DNA of 64,000 nucleotides from Lytechinus pictus. Its lineage: Eukaryota; Echinodermata; Echinoidea; Temnopleuroida; Toxopneustidae. The translations under genes and the position numbers were made by a program. This document shows, piece after piece, positions 22,110 to 38,929 of the stretch (positions within the stretch are counted from its first letter, which is position 1; each line of letters opens with the position of its first letter). The DNA lies in the NCBI RefSeq assembly GCF_037042905.1, contig NC_087257.1, forward strand, positions 10,409,501 to 10,473,500. Direction: 5' to 3'. The notes below the pieces were generated by a model. The model ran no database searches. It was not told the origin of the DNA and worked only from the letters and a program-made list of their open reading frames with translations.

Positions 22110-22425
22110 TAGTGTGTAAGCTATGCTGGGAGACTTTCATATGTATTTCATCTGGAATAAGCCTTATTGCGGTTGTAACTGGGCATGAGCAGTAAAAAGC
22201 AATTCGAGATAAAACATCAAGATGGTTTCAAATTCACTAACATAAGCATTTGTGATTTGATTATTTTTCATTCATTAATTTTGAATATTCTTTTCATCAC
22301 ATCCACTAGTAACATTGTTCATTATTATTGGTATTTGACAGTTACCCAAAAAATGGTCAATGTGCCAAAAGTGGACAATACGACAATTTCCAAACTACGT
22401 CACTGCCATTCTACGCTAGTCACCA

Positions 22426-22639
22426 GGGGGGTGGTTCACAAAGATTTAAGTATGACTTGGAGTCGCACTTGAATGTCTATTTGCTTGTGGTATAGAAGGC
22501 ATGACCGCATTGATCAGATCATGCAAAGAGGACGCACACTACTGCATATTGATCAATAAGATTGCGCGTTGCATATCTTGTACGCGTCAGCATTTAAGTG
22601 GAACTTAAGTCATACTTAAATCTTTGTGAAACACCCCCC
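22426..22639. mobile_element. Palindromic MITE with ggttcacaaagatttaagta ends
   Basis: Left arm ggttcacaaagatttaagta-tgactt, right arm the complement ending in tttgtgaaacaccccc. About 214 bp, with internal gaggacgcac and acgcgtcagcatttaag. A diverged relative is at 31680-31845. Confidence 0.8.
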
Positions 22640-23222
22640 AGATCTATGCCCCGTCTTCTTTCTTTCGTAGAGTTTGAATATCACAGGACGCTATGTCGTA
22701 ATAGCTTACACAGCATCTTCACTTGAAAGTCTGAGCGCTTTATATCCAAATGAAAAATGGGAAAGGTCAAAATTCGATAAAAGTTGATCATGAGCTAACC
22801 GTGAATTGACTTATTTCATATACTAGTAAATGATGTTGTAAATGAATGTAGCATTCCCAACTGAGTGAATTGCCCATTGTCAACATTACTTGCACTGAAC
22901 ATTGTACATAAATCTTTGAACTTGTACAGGAAATGGATGAAGGCTGGGTACTTCCGATTCAGTTTTGATATGAATAATGATGACTTTGTACTTGTTTCCT
23001 ACGTCACATCAGATAGAATTTCAGTATTGTTCAGGAATTGGCGAATTTTCATTTATGATGTTCAAACTGTTTGTCAGCTGAAATGAAAATAAATGTATAA
23101 ACTTTTTTTATGAATGATCAATTCCAACTTGTAAATATATGTTTGTTTGATAATAATTGGTTCACCTTCATATTTGTTAATGCATAGGTAAGTGCTTGAA
23201 TCAAACCAACTTTTGACATCTG

Positions 23223-23367
23223 GGTTCCGTTTCATAAAACTTGTTATAATAACAAATTTACAATAACAGTTAAAAGCTACTGAAATCCTTCAATCTGATT
23301 GGCTGATAGTAACTGTTATAGAAATCATGCCATTGTTATTATAACAAATCTTTATGAAAGTGGAACC
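23223..23367. mobile_element. Palindromic MITE with ggttccgtttcataaaactt ends
   Basis: Left arm gtttcataaaacttgttata-ataac, right arm gttattataacaaatctttatgaaa. Internal tctgattggctgatagtaac. A diverged relative at 48318-48470 shares the arm and the gattggctgat word. Confidence 0.75.
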
Positions 23368-23370
23368 AGG

Positions 23371-23545
23371 TGGGTGTTTCATAAAGCTGTAAGTTACCAA
23401 TGACTTTATAAACGACTGGTGATCATTTCTAGAGCTAAATTGTGTGCACCAAATTTTACATGGGTGTAGATTTAGTTCCTAAGAAAGGATCACCAGTAGT
23501 TCATAAAATTGCTTGTAACTTACAAAAGTTTTATGAAACACCCAC
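23371..23545. mobile_element. Palindromic MITE of the tttcataaagctgt family
   Basis: Ends tgggtgtttcataaagctgt and ttttatgaaacaccca, with the paired internal words gactggtgatcatttct and agaaaggatcaccagta. Same family as the three at 12.6-13.1 kb. Confidence 0.8.
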
Positions 23546-23987
23546 AGGGGGTTATAACATAAGTTAATATTTACAATTGATTGTAAGTTTTTGTACATCG
23601 TTTTTAGAAAAAAGGGTTTTCACTATAAAATGAACACGATTTTGGTCAAGAAAAATTTGACAAGTATAAAAACAAATCGTGGGGGGGGTCACTCCTAAAT
23701 GAAGATAAAATGGGTCAACCCTTTACATTATTGCCTACCAATCACCAGGGCCATGTGCATTCTAATTGATCATATGATGCCCACATATAGATTGTAAAGT
23801 GCATCCCACAAAAAGTGAAACCAGGAATTATTGATGATTTATCATAACTTAATTGCAAATATGTTAGACAAATGACTCACATGTAACATTGTAAAGCTTT
23901 ACAGGGTGTCGCAAGAAAGTAGTGGGAATCAATTGCAAACTTCCCTGGCAAATTTATGATTAATATATTATAACCATAGAAAACCAG

Positions 23988-24989
23988 GGGCCCGTTTCTC
24001 AACACCGTCATAAGTCTAACTTCTTGACTAAATCAGAGATAGTGAGCTACTTGTCTGCAAACCGTTTCACGAAGCCCTCTTTACCAAGATCGGGCACAAC
24101 AACCTCACTAAATATTTATGACACCTCCGAACCTGTCTTAACTTCTTTCTTAATGACGTAGTGGCATCACGTGGGTAGACTATGACATGCGAAAGTGCCT
24201 AGAAATTTTAAAATTATAATCTTACGTAATCAATCATAGTGGTTGAAATCACATCACAAAACAAGTGGGTTAATGCATTCAATGATAATTGTAATACAAA
24301 GAAACTATAAAGACTGTTGGTAAACGCCACAAAACCGTTCATTTTGAAATAGTAAAATGATTCAATCGATAAAGATTCTACCACGTCAGGCCATCCATAA
24401 TTGAACTCGTATTTTTTGTTTTCAGACCCTTATTAACAGTTGGATGAATTCTATCTCTAATTTATGCATATAATTTGTTCAATATCGTATCTTTCGATAT
24501 CAATGATTAAAAATGTTTCGTTAAACTATATTTTGATGACGTTTGGAATTGTAAAAGTCCGTATAATTATCATCATTTTACAAAGAAAACCGTTATGGTT
24601 TACTTTCGTAAACTATTAAAATTGGGTCTCCTGGGGGTACCCATCTCAACGTCCACAAGTGATTTTTTAGTCATGAAATGAATTATTCATAATTTAATTT
24701 TCTCTGCAATTGAATGCTCAAGTCTTCATGGTCTAAGTATGTATGATGCATAATTCACCTGTGCTATTATTTTGAAAAGATTTATTTCCCAATTCATCAT
24801 AACATTTGCAATTTTGTCATTTATGTTTTTGACTAAGGCTACGCCTCGTCTGCTCTTTCTACCGATAGTATCGATATCAAGGTACTCTAGTTAGGAAGCC
24901 TTTTGAGAAACAGGTTTAGTAAGATTGGAACTAACTCCGTGGTTGGTGGATAAAGATATGACTAAGTCCATGTGTTGAGAAACGGGCCC
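23988..24989. mobile_element. 1-kb non-autonomous DNA transposon, gggcccgtttctcaacac ends
   Basis: Perfect 18-bp terminal inverted repeats gggcccgtttctcaacac and gtgttgagaaacgggccc, flanked on both sides by cag (a possible 3-bp target duplication, too short to be certain). The 1,002-bp inside is AT-rich with no transposase frame. The subterminal pairs gaccatggtc-type words are not present, so it is separate from the ggcccgtattctg family. Confidence 0.8.
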
Positions 24990-26525
24990 CAGATTGTTTT
25001 TTTAGTAAACCACAATGGAGTGCAAAACTTGTAATTAATTGCAAGACTTATGATTGATTTAGGAACTTGAAATTGAATTGCAATTCATCGCAAGACACGA
25101 GTGGGTAAGAACAATTTGAAGAAAGGAAACTGAAAAGTCATTTGGTGGGCATTATCTGAATTTCAAAAAGAAAAAGAGATGCCTAAAAAGTTCAAAATCT
25201 GCTTTTTAGTTTGATACATCAATCACAGATAATGGTCAAGAAATAAAGTCCTGTTTCTTTTGACTAAGTCCATAGTCTAAAACAATTTTGTTTTATATAA
25301 TTATTTAAATCAAAACATCATTTACAAACAGAACTTATTTCTTGTCCCTTTTCTGTGACTAAGGCATCAAATTTAAGAGCAGGTATTGAATTTTGTGGAA
25401 ATGCTAAATAAAAAACATTGAAATTCTAATATTGTAAAAAATCTTTAATGGATTTTCTTCAATCTTTGAATAATATTTTTTATTATTTTTCTGCTATTTT
25501 TACCAAAAAAACTTTTTTGTCAGGGTGAAGTTCCCCTTGAAAATTCAGATACATGTACCACCCTCCAAATTACATTTAATATCCATTTTTCATTTTTGCT
25601 TTACTCACTTATGTATGAATGAGGAATAATCTGACTTATACAAGGTAATTTGTCTATAGTTATGGTGATTAAGTTCTGATAAATGATTAATGATTCTCGG
25701 TTTCATTTTTTCTGGGATGCGGTGTATAGCAAAACAACTGCAAATAATGATAAACGACCAAATGATATGAAATGTGAACATGATTTTAATCAATCATTCT
25801 TAGGTATTGGAACAAATCTCTACTGATCAAGACATATACAAAACATGAACCATATCCCCGAATATAACCATCAATACAATGTGCACATATACAGTGTTTG
25901 CTGTAATAGTCTTGGGGGTAATACCTTCAATGCAAAGTCAATATAGAAAGATACAAGACTGCTGGTCCATGCTCTGATATACAAATATATATATATATAT
26001 ATATCATATATACCCAACAAAAACATAGGAAAAGGATATATATGAAATGAATACAACTATCTACGAGAGGGGGGTCTTGTTCATATAGAGAACATACACG
26101 CTACATTGTCTGTACATATTGATACATTTTACATGAAATATTGATATTATGGTTGTGACCAAGTTCTGAACCTTGCCTAACCTACTGTCAGGCGGGGAGG
26201 GGGGGGGGAGGTTCAAAAAGGGCACATGCTTCCATTCCCCCCCCCCCGTTATGTGGACCTTTTCTTCTAGCTCATTTTGCTGAAATATTTTGTTACATGG
26301 GATAGTGCCTCCAAAAATGGTGGTGACCTTTAATTATTCTTCTTTTTTTTTATCATGATTTAATTGCCCCTGCTTCTGGTAAATCCTTGTTCTGCCCCTG
26401 CCTACAATGGCAAAGTATGTTTGCAAACAAGCTCCCCATATTCATTGAAGTTCTCATGAATATCAGTACATTGTTAAGGGTAATCTTTGAATTCCCCCTA
26501 TTTATCAGGCAGACGAGGTAACTAG
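24990..26525. other. No gene recognised
   Basis: AT-rich intergenic DNA with a (ta)n microsatellite at about 25984-26004, a poly-G tract near 26197-26210 and a poly-C tract near 26238-26249. No exon or complete element was recognised. Confidence 0.5.
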
Positions 26526-26695
26526 TGGTTGTTTCATAAAGCGGTAAGTTACGAGTGACTTTACAAACGAGTGGTGATCCTTTCTCGTGGTAAACGATTC
26601 ACAATGCATTTCGGTTGGCATTGATTTAGTTCCTGAGAAAGGGTCACGAGTCGTTCGTAGAGTCGCTTGTAACTTGCAAACGGCTTTATGACACT
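26526..26695. mobile_element. Palindromic MITE of the tttcataaagctgt family
   Basis: Ends ggttgtttcataaagcggta and acggctttatgacac. Internal pair gagtggtgatcctttctcg and gagaaagggtcacgagtc. More diverged than the 13-kb copies. Confidence 0.75.
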
Positions 26696-26800
26696 TCCAG
26701 GGCCCTGTGGCATAAAAGTTACTATTATAGTAACTATGCCATCCAATGGTCACTTCCATGGCAACGACAATCAAGATACAATCAGAATCAAGGATTCGAT

Positions 26801-26964
26801 GGGTGGATGTTTTATAAAGCTGTTGTTAAGTTATGCATGATTGGAACATGTTCTAAGGTGTCAAGTCAGCTATATAGAAATATATCATTAAGCACCAGAA
26901 AAGATTACTAGGCATGCGTAAATTAATTTGTAACCTACGGAAGGCTTTATGAAACACCCACCTG
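26801..26964. mobile_element. Palindromic MITE, related family
   Basis: Ends gggtggatgttttataaagc and gctttatgaaacacccacc, about 164 bp, with the internal word ggcatgcgtaaatt. Resembles the tttcataaagctgt family only at the ends. Confidence 0.65.
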
Positions 26965-28206
26965 GATTACGGAAAAGGCAAATGAACAAAAAGTTTATCG
27001 TGATCAAAGGAACAACATTTCATGAATAAAATAGAGATTTTCTCTATTTGTTATAAGCCACTGACATCTAAGCACCCAATTGGCTCAAAGCAAAATAATG
27101 AAAATCACTAGTATTTCTTGCATGAAATAATCCTCTCTAAATCGCCATTCCTCGCATTGTAAACAATACACATGTAGCATCGCTGAATGGTGTACACAAT
27201 ATATCAGACATATTTACAACATGACGGATGGAATTTAAAAAAAAAAACATAGAGAATGCTTTATCAATTATTCACATACTTGCAACATCCAATAGAATAA
27301 CAAAGAGTGATATGAAATCGATCATATCAACTGGTTCTTGGTCTTCGCTAGAATATCTCGCAGCAATGGTTACTAAGAATATATATCTTTGCTTTTTGCC
27401 AACTAATAAATGTTTCCATAGAGCATTTTCTTGAGCAGCAAAGAGCCAATTCCAGACAAATTTGCATTAAACGCAACTCCAAATTCAAGCCGAGTCCCAA
27501 ATACACATAATTGATTGGATAAAAATGAAGTTGCGTTTGACGAAAACTCTCAGCAACGAGCCCCCCAGTTCAACAATTCTCAAAAATAGATCATAACCAT
27601 AAGCACAATATCAAAATAAAAATTCTAATATCCACTAAATTAGTATTCATTTATGAATATCTCCTCTTTCCATTCTAATCTGTTTCTTCCTCATATTCTC
27701 CTAATATGCAGATTAAGTATCTGCGTGCAGTGATTTAAGGCAGCTACTATCAACTCAATTTGTCATACATGTAGAATACATTTAAAAATAAACACGCATT
27801 TCATAATTATGGTAATTATTATTCAATGATTAATATCGTGTGAGGTACATGTACATTGTGTGTTCAGGGTGATATTTATAAAGCAATTAGTAAGCTAGGC
27901 ATGCCTTTGCGTAAGACTGGTGACATATTGTTGGTGCTTAATTTTTATCCTCATGACCTAATGAAGTTGAAATCTGATATTTTAGGGGTAAAACTTGGGC
28001 TGATAACGAGCATCTGAACATCTACATGCTTGCCTCTTTGCATTATAAGTTTGATCAGGGTCATGAGAAATTCACTAAAGTTTTGTTGAAAAAATTAGAT
28101 ATCTTATTTAACTTAGAACAGTTCACCAGTTGTACGCGACGCCATGCATACCTTACAATTTATAAAATAGCCCCTCGGTCTCTGCAATAAAGAACTTCAA
28201 CTCATA
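26965..28206. other. No gene recognised
   Basis: AT-rich. A degraded relative of the 15.86-kb MITE may lie at about 27440-27570 (aaacgcaactccaaatt paired with aagttgcgttt). A diverged foldback starts near 27878. No exon recognised. Confidence 0.45.
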
Positions 28207-28522
28207 GGACCATATTCTGAAGTCAGGTTTAACTTAGACCATGGTCTAACAAACTCTGTGCTAAAATTATGGGAAGCCAAAAGTGTCAAAATTGTTATTA
28301 AGTTGTATGTTTCTTGTGTTTACTGTGCTCTTTCCTGATTCTTCGATGGTGAAGGCAATCATCTATTTATACTTCCTAGACGATTATGAACGATTTGAGA
28401 GCCAAATGAGCTGAAATATGATATCTCTTCTGTTAGTGATTTATGTAACAATTGGCTATCCATAGTTAAACCACAACCTTTAACCCGAGTTTAAGTTAAA
28501 CCCGACTGCAGAATACGGGCCA
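28207..28522. mobile_element. MITE with ggcccgtattctgaagtc ends
   Basis: Same family and orientation as 21802-22109: left catattctgaagtcaggttt, right gactgcagaatacgggcc, with accatggtctaacaaactct inside. Confidence 0.8.
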
Positions 28523-29403
28523 TAAAGTCATGCATAAAGTTGAAACCAACCGGTACATGGTGTTCAGTCTATGCATCTGAAGATATTGTTACAAGCGAAA
28601 CATGGCACGTCCAATTATGTTGCATTTATATGATCACTATTACAAGTTCCTCGGTTACAAAGACAATTTATACATACCCAAAGTTTCTAAAACAGTTTCT
28701 AGTCTACATGTATGAAGTTTCAATATATAAATTCATTAGTTCTCATTAAAATTTCCCATTCTTAAAACCATAAATTACTTTGATTATACACTTTATCACT
28801 TATTGAACATTTTCTAGAGGCAAATGACAGGGGCAACTGCAGGACGTGTACATGTAAGCAATGTCCCAAAATGGAACAAACATTTTCAATGCATGTTTGG
28901 TCATAATCTACATGTACATGGCACGCAGTCACTGTTTTCGTGGTATCTTCTTCACTGGATCCGTTCTATCTGCATGTAGCGCTTTGCTCGACAGGACCGT
29001 TGAATAAATTTTGATAAAAAAAGCAGCACTCAATATAAACAGGGAGGTGGAAATTTTGTGTACAACAAAGTATACATACTGTGTAGGTCCATCATAAAAG
29101 GACTTCCAAGTGGTAATACCCAATTTACGTTTGGTCTATAATGTGATTACTGTACATCCTGCCTATCGCACAATCTCCTTAAGGTGGCAAACAACAATCC
29201 AATCACATGATCATCATAGCATCTACAATTTTGCATAGCACAGAGTTATTACATCCACTCGCTCGGAGCGATCTTTCGCAAACGAGTACCGGCTACCGAC
29301 AGTGAGTGAAGTTGCCATAGAAAGAATACATGCGATCATCCACCACAAAACAAACAATTAATTGCCAGGCAAGTTGTTATATAATTAGCCAAAATGGTAA
29401 TCT
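28523..29403. other. No gene recognised
   Basis: AT-rich with several tacatgtac words. No exon, SINE or MITE recognised. Confidence 0.45.
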
Positions 29404-29561
29404 GGGGAGTGTTTCATCAACATTTTTGTCCGACAAGTTGTCAGATCTGACATCTTTCCTTATGTTGATTGGCTAAGAAGCACTGTTACTATGGCAACTG
29501 TCGGATAAAATGGGACTTGTCGGATAAAACGTCTGACAAGTCCTTTCATGAAACGCTCCCC
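29404..29561. mobile_element. Palindromic MITE with ggggagtgtttcat ends
   Basis: Left ggggagtgtttcat, right atgaaacgctcccc, with inner inverted words gacaagttgtcagatctga and cgtctgacaagtcc. About 158 bp. A partial relative lies at 14225-14330 (ttgtcagatctgatgacttg). Confidence 0.75.
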
Positions 29562-29740
29562 TGGTCTTCACAAATCAAATTTAGAAAATAAGGTTACCAG
29601 AAAAGCAACTCTTTTTCTCTATACTGTCAAAACAAGATACAAGAGTTTCTTTGCCACAGTTCCCCCCCCCCCCCTGACTGCTTGGAAGGGAAACCCACAT
29701 CAGATTGCACGTTATGCAAGTATTATGCCTGAGTGAACTG

Positions 29741-30089
29741 CAGACCTGCCAACCTCTGGGAATGAAAAATTGTATTCTGTGATAAAAAAAAACTCACCAA
29801 AAAAGAGTATTTCATAATAAAATGCATGGCGCACTCGCTCATCTCGGCGCTCAAGCTGCATGCAAGCTAAAATGCGCACTACTCTTCCAGATGAAAAAAA
29901 AACAACATTGAAACATGTGTATATCTCACCCTGGTTTTAACAAAATGATTGAAAAAAAAACAAGTTACCTGAAATTACATTGATCTAATAACCATATTTG
30001 TGTAAGTTTTATGAAATAGAGACATATAGAGATGATTTTTCTCAATAAATTACGATTTGGTTGCAAAAACGTACTGGTTGGCAGGTCTG
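29741..30089. mobile_element. DNA transposon with cagacctgccaacc ends, 6-bp target duplication
   Basis: Terminal inverted repeats cagacctgccaacc (with ctg) and ggttggcaggtctg, flanked by gaactg at 29735-29740 and 30090-30095. 349 bp and AT-rich inside. Its ends match the 16.86-kb element at most positions, and the duplication length is the same. Confidence 0.85.
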
Positions 30090-31005
30090 GAACTGCAAAT
30101 GCTGAACTTCCATTTTCTCCTTATTCTCAGAAGCTCACGCTGAAATGAGCTGTACTTCTCTGTATTCTTATTTACCAATTTTGATAGGCTATATAGCATT
30201 TCACAGCTTGGGATCCTGCCTTTTCAACCTTGATGTAACTCTAATAATTCAATATGGGCAACTTATTGTGGATTTTAGGGTGGATGGCCACAGATGCGGA
30301 CCGATAACGTGAGACAATGTTGAGTTGAATCACCGAGCCTTGCCCAGCACATATGAAAGACGACGAGGTAGCACATTACGAGGGCCATTCATTGTATGGC
30401 AACTACATGCACAGCTCTGCCGAGTAAATCTAAGACTGTTCTGGCAAAATGTTGGGCAAACCCGTATGGTAGATTTCCAGCTCCATGTGTATTTTTAGCT
30501 ATCAAAATATGCACAAGTACCTAAGGTTTATTAGGAATTATGGTGACATGGATCCCCATCAAACGATTGGCTGAAATCTATCATGTGACCTATCGTTTAT
30601 GTTTATAGGAATTTGCTAACGACTGGTATTAATGCCGGGTTCTATTGACCAGTCATGGTTTTGAAGGTGAGGATGGTCTATCAAATAACAAGGATCCAGG
30701 TAGCTATCTTTCGTAACACACATCATTTTACTCGGGCTATACAATAACTACACAAACACGTTACCTGTGAAACAGTCCAAACGAATAGAACTATTCCAAA
30801 GATACCTTGTGTGTGTGTGTTGTCCTCAATGATGTGTATTACATGTATAATAACCTAGAAACATACTAATGACAGGAAGGTACTACTTGTACAGGAATAT
30901 TGAGAGGAAATTGACAGTTGAAAAACAGAAATCATTAATTTGCAAAAAAGTGATGTATTCAATCATTTTCTACCAAGCAAATCTATTAATTACCTGAAAT
31001 GTAAT
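30090..31005. other. 3' flank of the ARF gene, nothing recognised
   Basis: Sequence downstream of the minus-strand ARF gene. Contains a (gt)n run near 30809. No exon recognised. Confidence 0.45.
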
Positions 31006-31100
31006 TACAGCACGACCCGCTGAAGAACTTTTTTTGGAACTGAAGTGGCTACCCTGGGTAAATATGCAGTTATTATCATCATTGTTATTAATGCAAGTGT
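31006..31100 (+). mobile_element. SINE 3' fragment
   Basis: Matches the 3' end of the 49.9-kb SINE: acccgctgaagaac-like start, then gaactgaagtggctaccctg and ggtaaata followed by (tta/tca)n. 5' truncated. It lies just beyond the ARF stop codon, in opposite orientation to the gene. Confidence 0.8.
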
Positions 31101-31254
31101 CTCATTAAGCTATATATGGTAGCGCAGTAAGCAGACATAATTTACTTGGTAGAAAAATACCAACATCACTTTCCTCAAATTTCACTCTTTTGGACCAAAG
31201 GACTTCTGTTTCTCAACCCCTGTCATATTGTTCTCTTAAAAAGAATTTATTCCT

Positions 31255-35387
<4,133 letters not shown>

Positions 35388-35558
35388 GGTGAAGCTCAGT
35401 TTATATTGCCTTGGGGTCTAGATCGCGATAGTTGTTTCTCAGTTCCAATACTCACAGCCAACTGTTTACCTGCAGCAGTACATGTATATGAGAGAGTAAA
35501 TAACACAATGCCAATATTCATTCTCATTTGATGAAATTGACAGACAATTTGACATCAT

Positions 35559-35587
35559 CCCCCCCCCCCCCCCCCCCCCCCCCCCCC
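35559..35587. repeat. Poly-C tract of 29 bases
   Basis: An uninterrupted run of C just upstream of the ARF start (minus-strand sense: poly-G) and next to the MITE at 35594. Similar runs lie at 33810-33826, 50491-50506 and 20302-20315. They are prone to sequencing error. Confidence 0.9.
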
Positions 35588-35593
35588 GTTCAC

Positions 35594-36034
35594 CAGTAGA
35601 GGCGCACGGCCAATATGGGAGACTCTCTCCAATAGGGGAGACAATCTCCCACATTGGAGACTTGCTTTGCAAAAGGACAAAAGAAACAACACCAACAAAA
35701 GCATGATTTTTTCCACCCAAAATTTTGTCTCACTGAGGTCAGAAGCCCATTTGTTTTGTGTGTGATTGACAACAAAAATCCTTATCAAAAAAAAAGTAGA
35801 CACTTTAAAGTAGACAGTGAAAAGGGGTAATTTCTCATGAGGAATCTGCTTATCACATTTTTATTTGCCGCCAAGGTAATCCTTTTGCAGCAAATGTAAA
35901 CAAAGGATATTGGTCTCCAAAACTGGAGACTGTCTCTGAAATTGGATACCCAAATTCTTTACAAAAGTCTCTGATATTGGAGATAATCTCCCACATTGGA
36001 GACAGTCTCCAATATTGGCCGTGCGCTTCTACTG
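35594..36034. mobile_element. MITE with cagtagaggcgcacggcc ends, 5-bp target duplication
   Basis: Terminal inverted repeats cagtagaggcgcacggccaa and ggccgtgcgcttctactg, with one mismatch, flanked by ttcac at 35589-35593 and 36035-36039. 441 bp. Repeated internal gtctcc/ggagac words (caatattggagac, ctcccacattggagac) in both orientations. It lies 5' of the ARF gene. A 5-bp duplication suits the hAT5-type group. Confidence 0.85.
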
Positions 36035-36039
36035 TTCAC

Positions 36040-36278
36040 ACACACACACACACACACAAACTATCCTAGACATTTTCATTAAAGAATAGGCATCTTTTTT
36101 ATTATAATTTTTTAAGTCACAGCAAACATATTTTTTACTTCCATCTTCACCGCATCTCTTATTCTATATTTCATGCTATGTTTCTTTGGCAAAATTTTGT
36201 TATCAAGCCCTGGGGCCACCATCAAATCCGCCAGACCAAGTGAAAGCTTAAAATTAAGTCAATTTTCTTGTATTTATT
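36040..36278. other. ARF upstream flank with (ca)n
   Basis: Begins with a (ca)n microsatellite at 36038-36058, then AT-rich sequence. No promoter motif or exon recognised. Confidence 0.5.
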
Positions 36279-36722
36279 CAGGGACTCAGTTTTAAGGGGA
36301 GTGAGAGCGATCACTCACTACCGCTCTCCTTGATCCATTTTTGGTAGAGCGATTTATCACTCGCCTCAGCGATTACTTAACAAGAGAGTGTCAGTCAATG
36401 ATCATACTGATAGAGTCAACCTTGAAAACCTCATTCTCTGGCAAGGTTTGTAAATAACACTCAATTATATTGTAAGCAATAAACACACTTGCAAGAATTG
36501 CATTAAAAAGTTCAATGAGATAAATAGTGCATCGATCTACATCTGATTGTTTGTCTCCTTTGGTTGTGGGTTGTAACTTAGTGTACATTCCTCCATCCAT
36601 ATTGAAATCGGACAAGAGAGCTTCCCTTGTACATCAAAGAAGAGCTTTTTGTAGTGCTCCCCTTAATAAGTTTTAGGAGAGCTTTTTACTGCTCCCCTCA
36701 TAATCATAAAACTGAGTCCCTG
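36279..36722. mobile_element. hAT-like MITE, cagggactcagtttta ends
   Basis: Terminal inverted repeats cagggactcagttttaagg and aactgagtccctg, flanked by atttatt on both sides (36272-36278 and 36723-36729). 444 bp. Subterminal gagagcgat and agtagagagctt-type words are in both orientations. CAGGG ends and a 7-8-bp duplication are typical of hAT. Confidence 0.85.
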
Positions 36723-37323
36723 ATTTATTGTACAAATTCACTATAGTATTGTCAGACCTAAACCAAATGAAATATATTGTTATTAATTTTGTGCAGAAAA
36801 GAATATACTTGTGACTCGACCCTTGCATGCACTTGTTTACTGCAACCACCCTGCCTATGGGGAATCTACATGTAGATCTACGCAGTACAAAATTCTTGGT
36901 TCTTGGTTACAAAAGTGATATTTAAGTAGTTTTGGTTACAAAGGGGTATTTCCATATGTTTGTGATTCATTTTTCATTAGAAACTTGGGATCTTTTTCTT
37001 CCTCTGCTTATATCAGAGATCAACAGTAGGGTGCTGCATAAGGAGTGTCCATCAGCAGTTAATGGTTACAGAGAGGATAGCGATGTAATACGGCTAATAT
37101 GGAGTTTATAGAGGAAATTAAAAAATATGAAGCAAAATAAGCTCGTCATTTAGTTGGGAGGCGAGGTAAAGAGAGCATGGGATGTGAGTAACACAGCTGT
37201 TGTGAATGCATCTCTTTTTGTATCATAGAGGGAGTACTAGATTTCATCTGGCAGGCGTTTACTTATACATTTTCTTTTCTTAGCAGAAGTATCCGATTAG
37301 CATAAAAATGCTTGCGTGAGGAG
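36723..37323. other. No gene recognised
   Basis: Contains ccctgcctatggggaatctacatg near 36850, similar to the 10.1-kb region in reverse orientation (gtagattccccacaggcagg), hence an old dispersed repeat. Nothing else seen. Confidence 0.4.
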
Positions 37324-37392
37324 TGTCTGAATTCCTAAACGATTCGGAATTCACTGACCGAGTTCGACACAGCACAGTACGGACGTCTTATT
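37324..37392 (+). repeat. Left 69-bp terminal direct repeat (A1)
   Basis: Begins tgtctgaattcctaaacgat and ends cagtacggacgtcttatt. Contains the small inverted pair gaattcc...ggaattc. It differs from 42303-42371 only at cgacacagcac versus cgacaaagcac. Confidence 0.93.
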
Positions 37393-37589
37393 ATCAACGC
37401 TTCGTCCACGTGTTAAACTCTATAGGCCTTATCGTAATAGATCTAGGTTTGGATTCGATGTTAAATATAAAATAATGGCGAATCAAGAAATTAACCTCGG
37501 GTTAAGCCACAAATTAAAGGCAGTTTCAGAAAATTCTACTCAATAATCTGGAGTCCCTTCGCCTTCTTGTAAGCAATGCTACAAAGGAA

Positions 37590-38440
37590 GCATTGGCTCG
37601 TTTAAAGATTGGGCTGGCTGTTTGATTATGTTGATTCTCGATACATTGCCCGGGTCAGCGGAGCTTCTACAACTAAAAAAGGGCGTCGGAGATGTCTTTC
37701 GAAAGGTAATAAGGTTCAATATGAATATAATTCTAGACGCCAGGAGGTGTTGGATAAGAAATTGGCCTTATTAGAGCAAGGTAAGCAGTGGGCGCAGCCC
37801 TTGCTTTGCTGAAGTAAGGTATTGCAGATATAACTAAAAGAAAGAAACATATCAGAAAAGCAGATGAATCTGAAGCAGGTTAGTGAGATAAAGATGAATG
37901 AAAATTCCAAACTAGGCTATTGCTTTTGAAATTTATGAACGGTTGTACATAATAGATATGGCCTTATGTTGTTAATGGAAGCTGTTCGTTTTTCAGCGGA
38001 ATTACTTTATGACTTAATTATGGGAGATTAATCAAATAAATATATAGAGATCATTTTTATATTTTAGGTTGGTCCGCATTGGATGAATACTGATGAGGGA
38101 GAAAAGAATGAGGCAAGCTCAGGCTTGTGTAAATAGAAAGCGTAAGTTATTTCGTTCAACAAACAAGGGTTATATTGGGCAAGAATGTTGGAAATTTTCA
38201 AGGTTCTTCTACTACTTCCGACAACTTATTTCGTATACCCTTTGGGTCAAGAAATCGATATTCGCTTGGCAGTGTCGCCAACTTATATGTACAAAATAGT
38301 TGGCGCGGGTATGCAAGTTGCCTCAGACCACCGACGAACATTTTGCCTGTGGTAGACATGGGCAGTGGAGAAGTTGCCCAGGTATCAGGAAGCAAGATTC
38401 ATCCTTCAGAGATAACAATGCTCAACAGAGTTAAATGATC
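37590..38440 (+). pseudogene. Gag-like region of the YR retrotransposon
   Basis: Short open pieces in more than one frame: one at 37609-37812 with SKGNKVQYEYNSRRQEVLDK, whose KGN-x-Q-Y/F-x-F/Y-N pattern resembles gag proteins of DIRS-group elements as I recall them, and one at 38175-38438 with FGSRNRYSLGSVANL. The frames are interrupted. The gag assignment rests on position and that one motif. Confidence 0.5.
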
Positions 38441-38929
38441 CATTGATCATGGTCAAACTGAGCAAGGTAAATGTCAGTTTTGTTTTGTATTTGACGAAGT
38501 GTGGTATTTGAAAACTGAAGAGTAGAATGATCAGAAGCGCGTAGCAAAGGAATCTATTCTTGATTCTACCTAGTCCATAATTATATGTTAAGAAAAGATG
38601 TGTTATTTTGGTTGAATTCCACCTTTAACTAATGAACCTAGACATAGATATGACACAGATCAAACAATCTGGAATATATTGACTACTCCTGGTCCGTCAG
38701 CGGGCCCTTCTAAATTAAGAAATACAGAAACAGAGCATTGTTGAATTTGTTTCGGTTGGGAAACATCGAGTAACGTTAGTGTTGATTCGACAAGATGTGC
38801 AGGGTAGGAGGAAGAATTTTATTTGAGAAATTATGAGTATGATCAATGAAATTCAGAACCTTTGGTTAAAGGTAGATTGAATGCTTCCTTACAATTTGGA
38901 AATCAACTGATGCATCTCAATTTGTTGTA

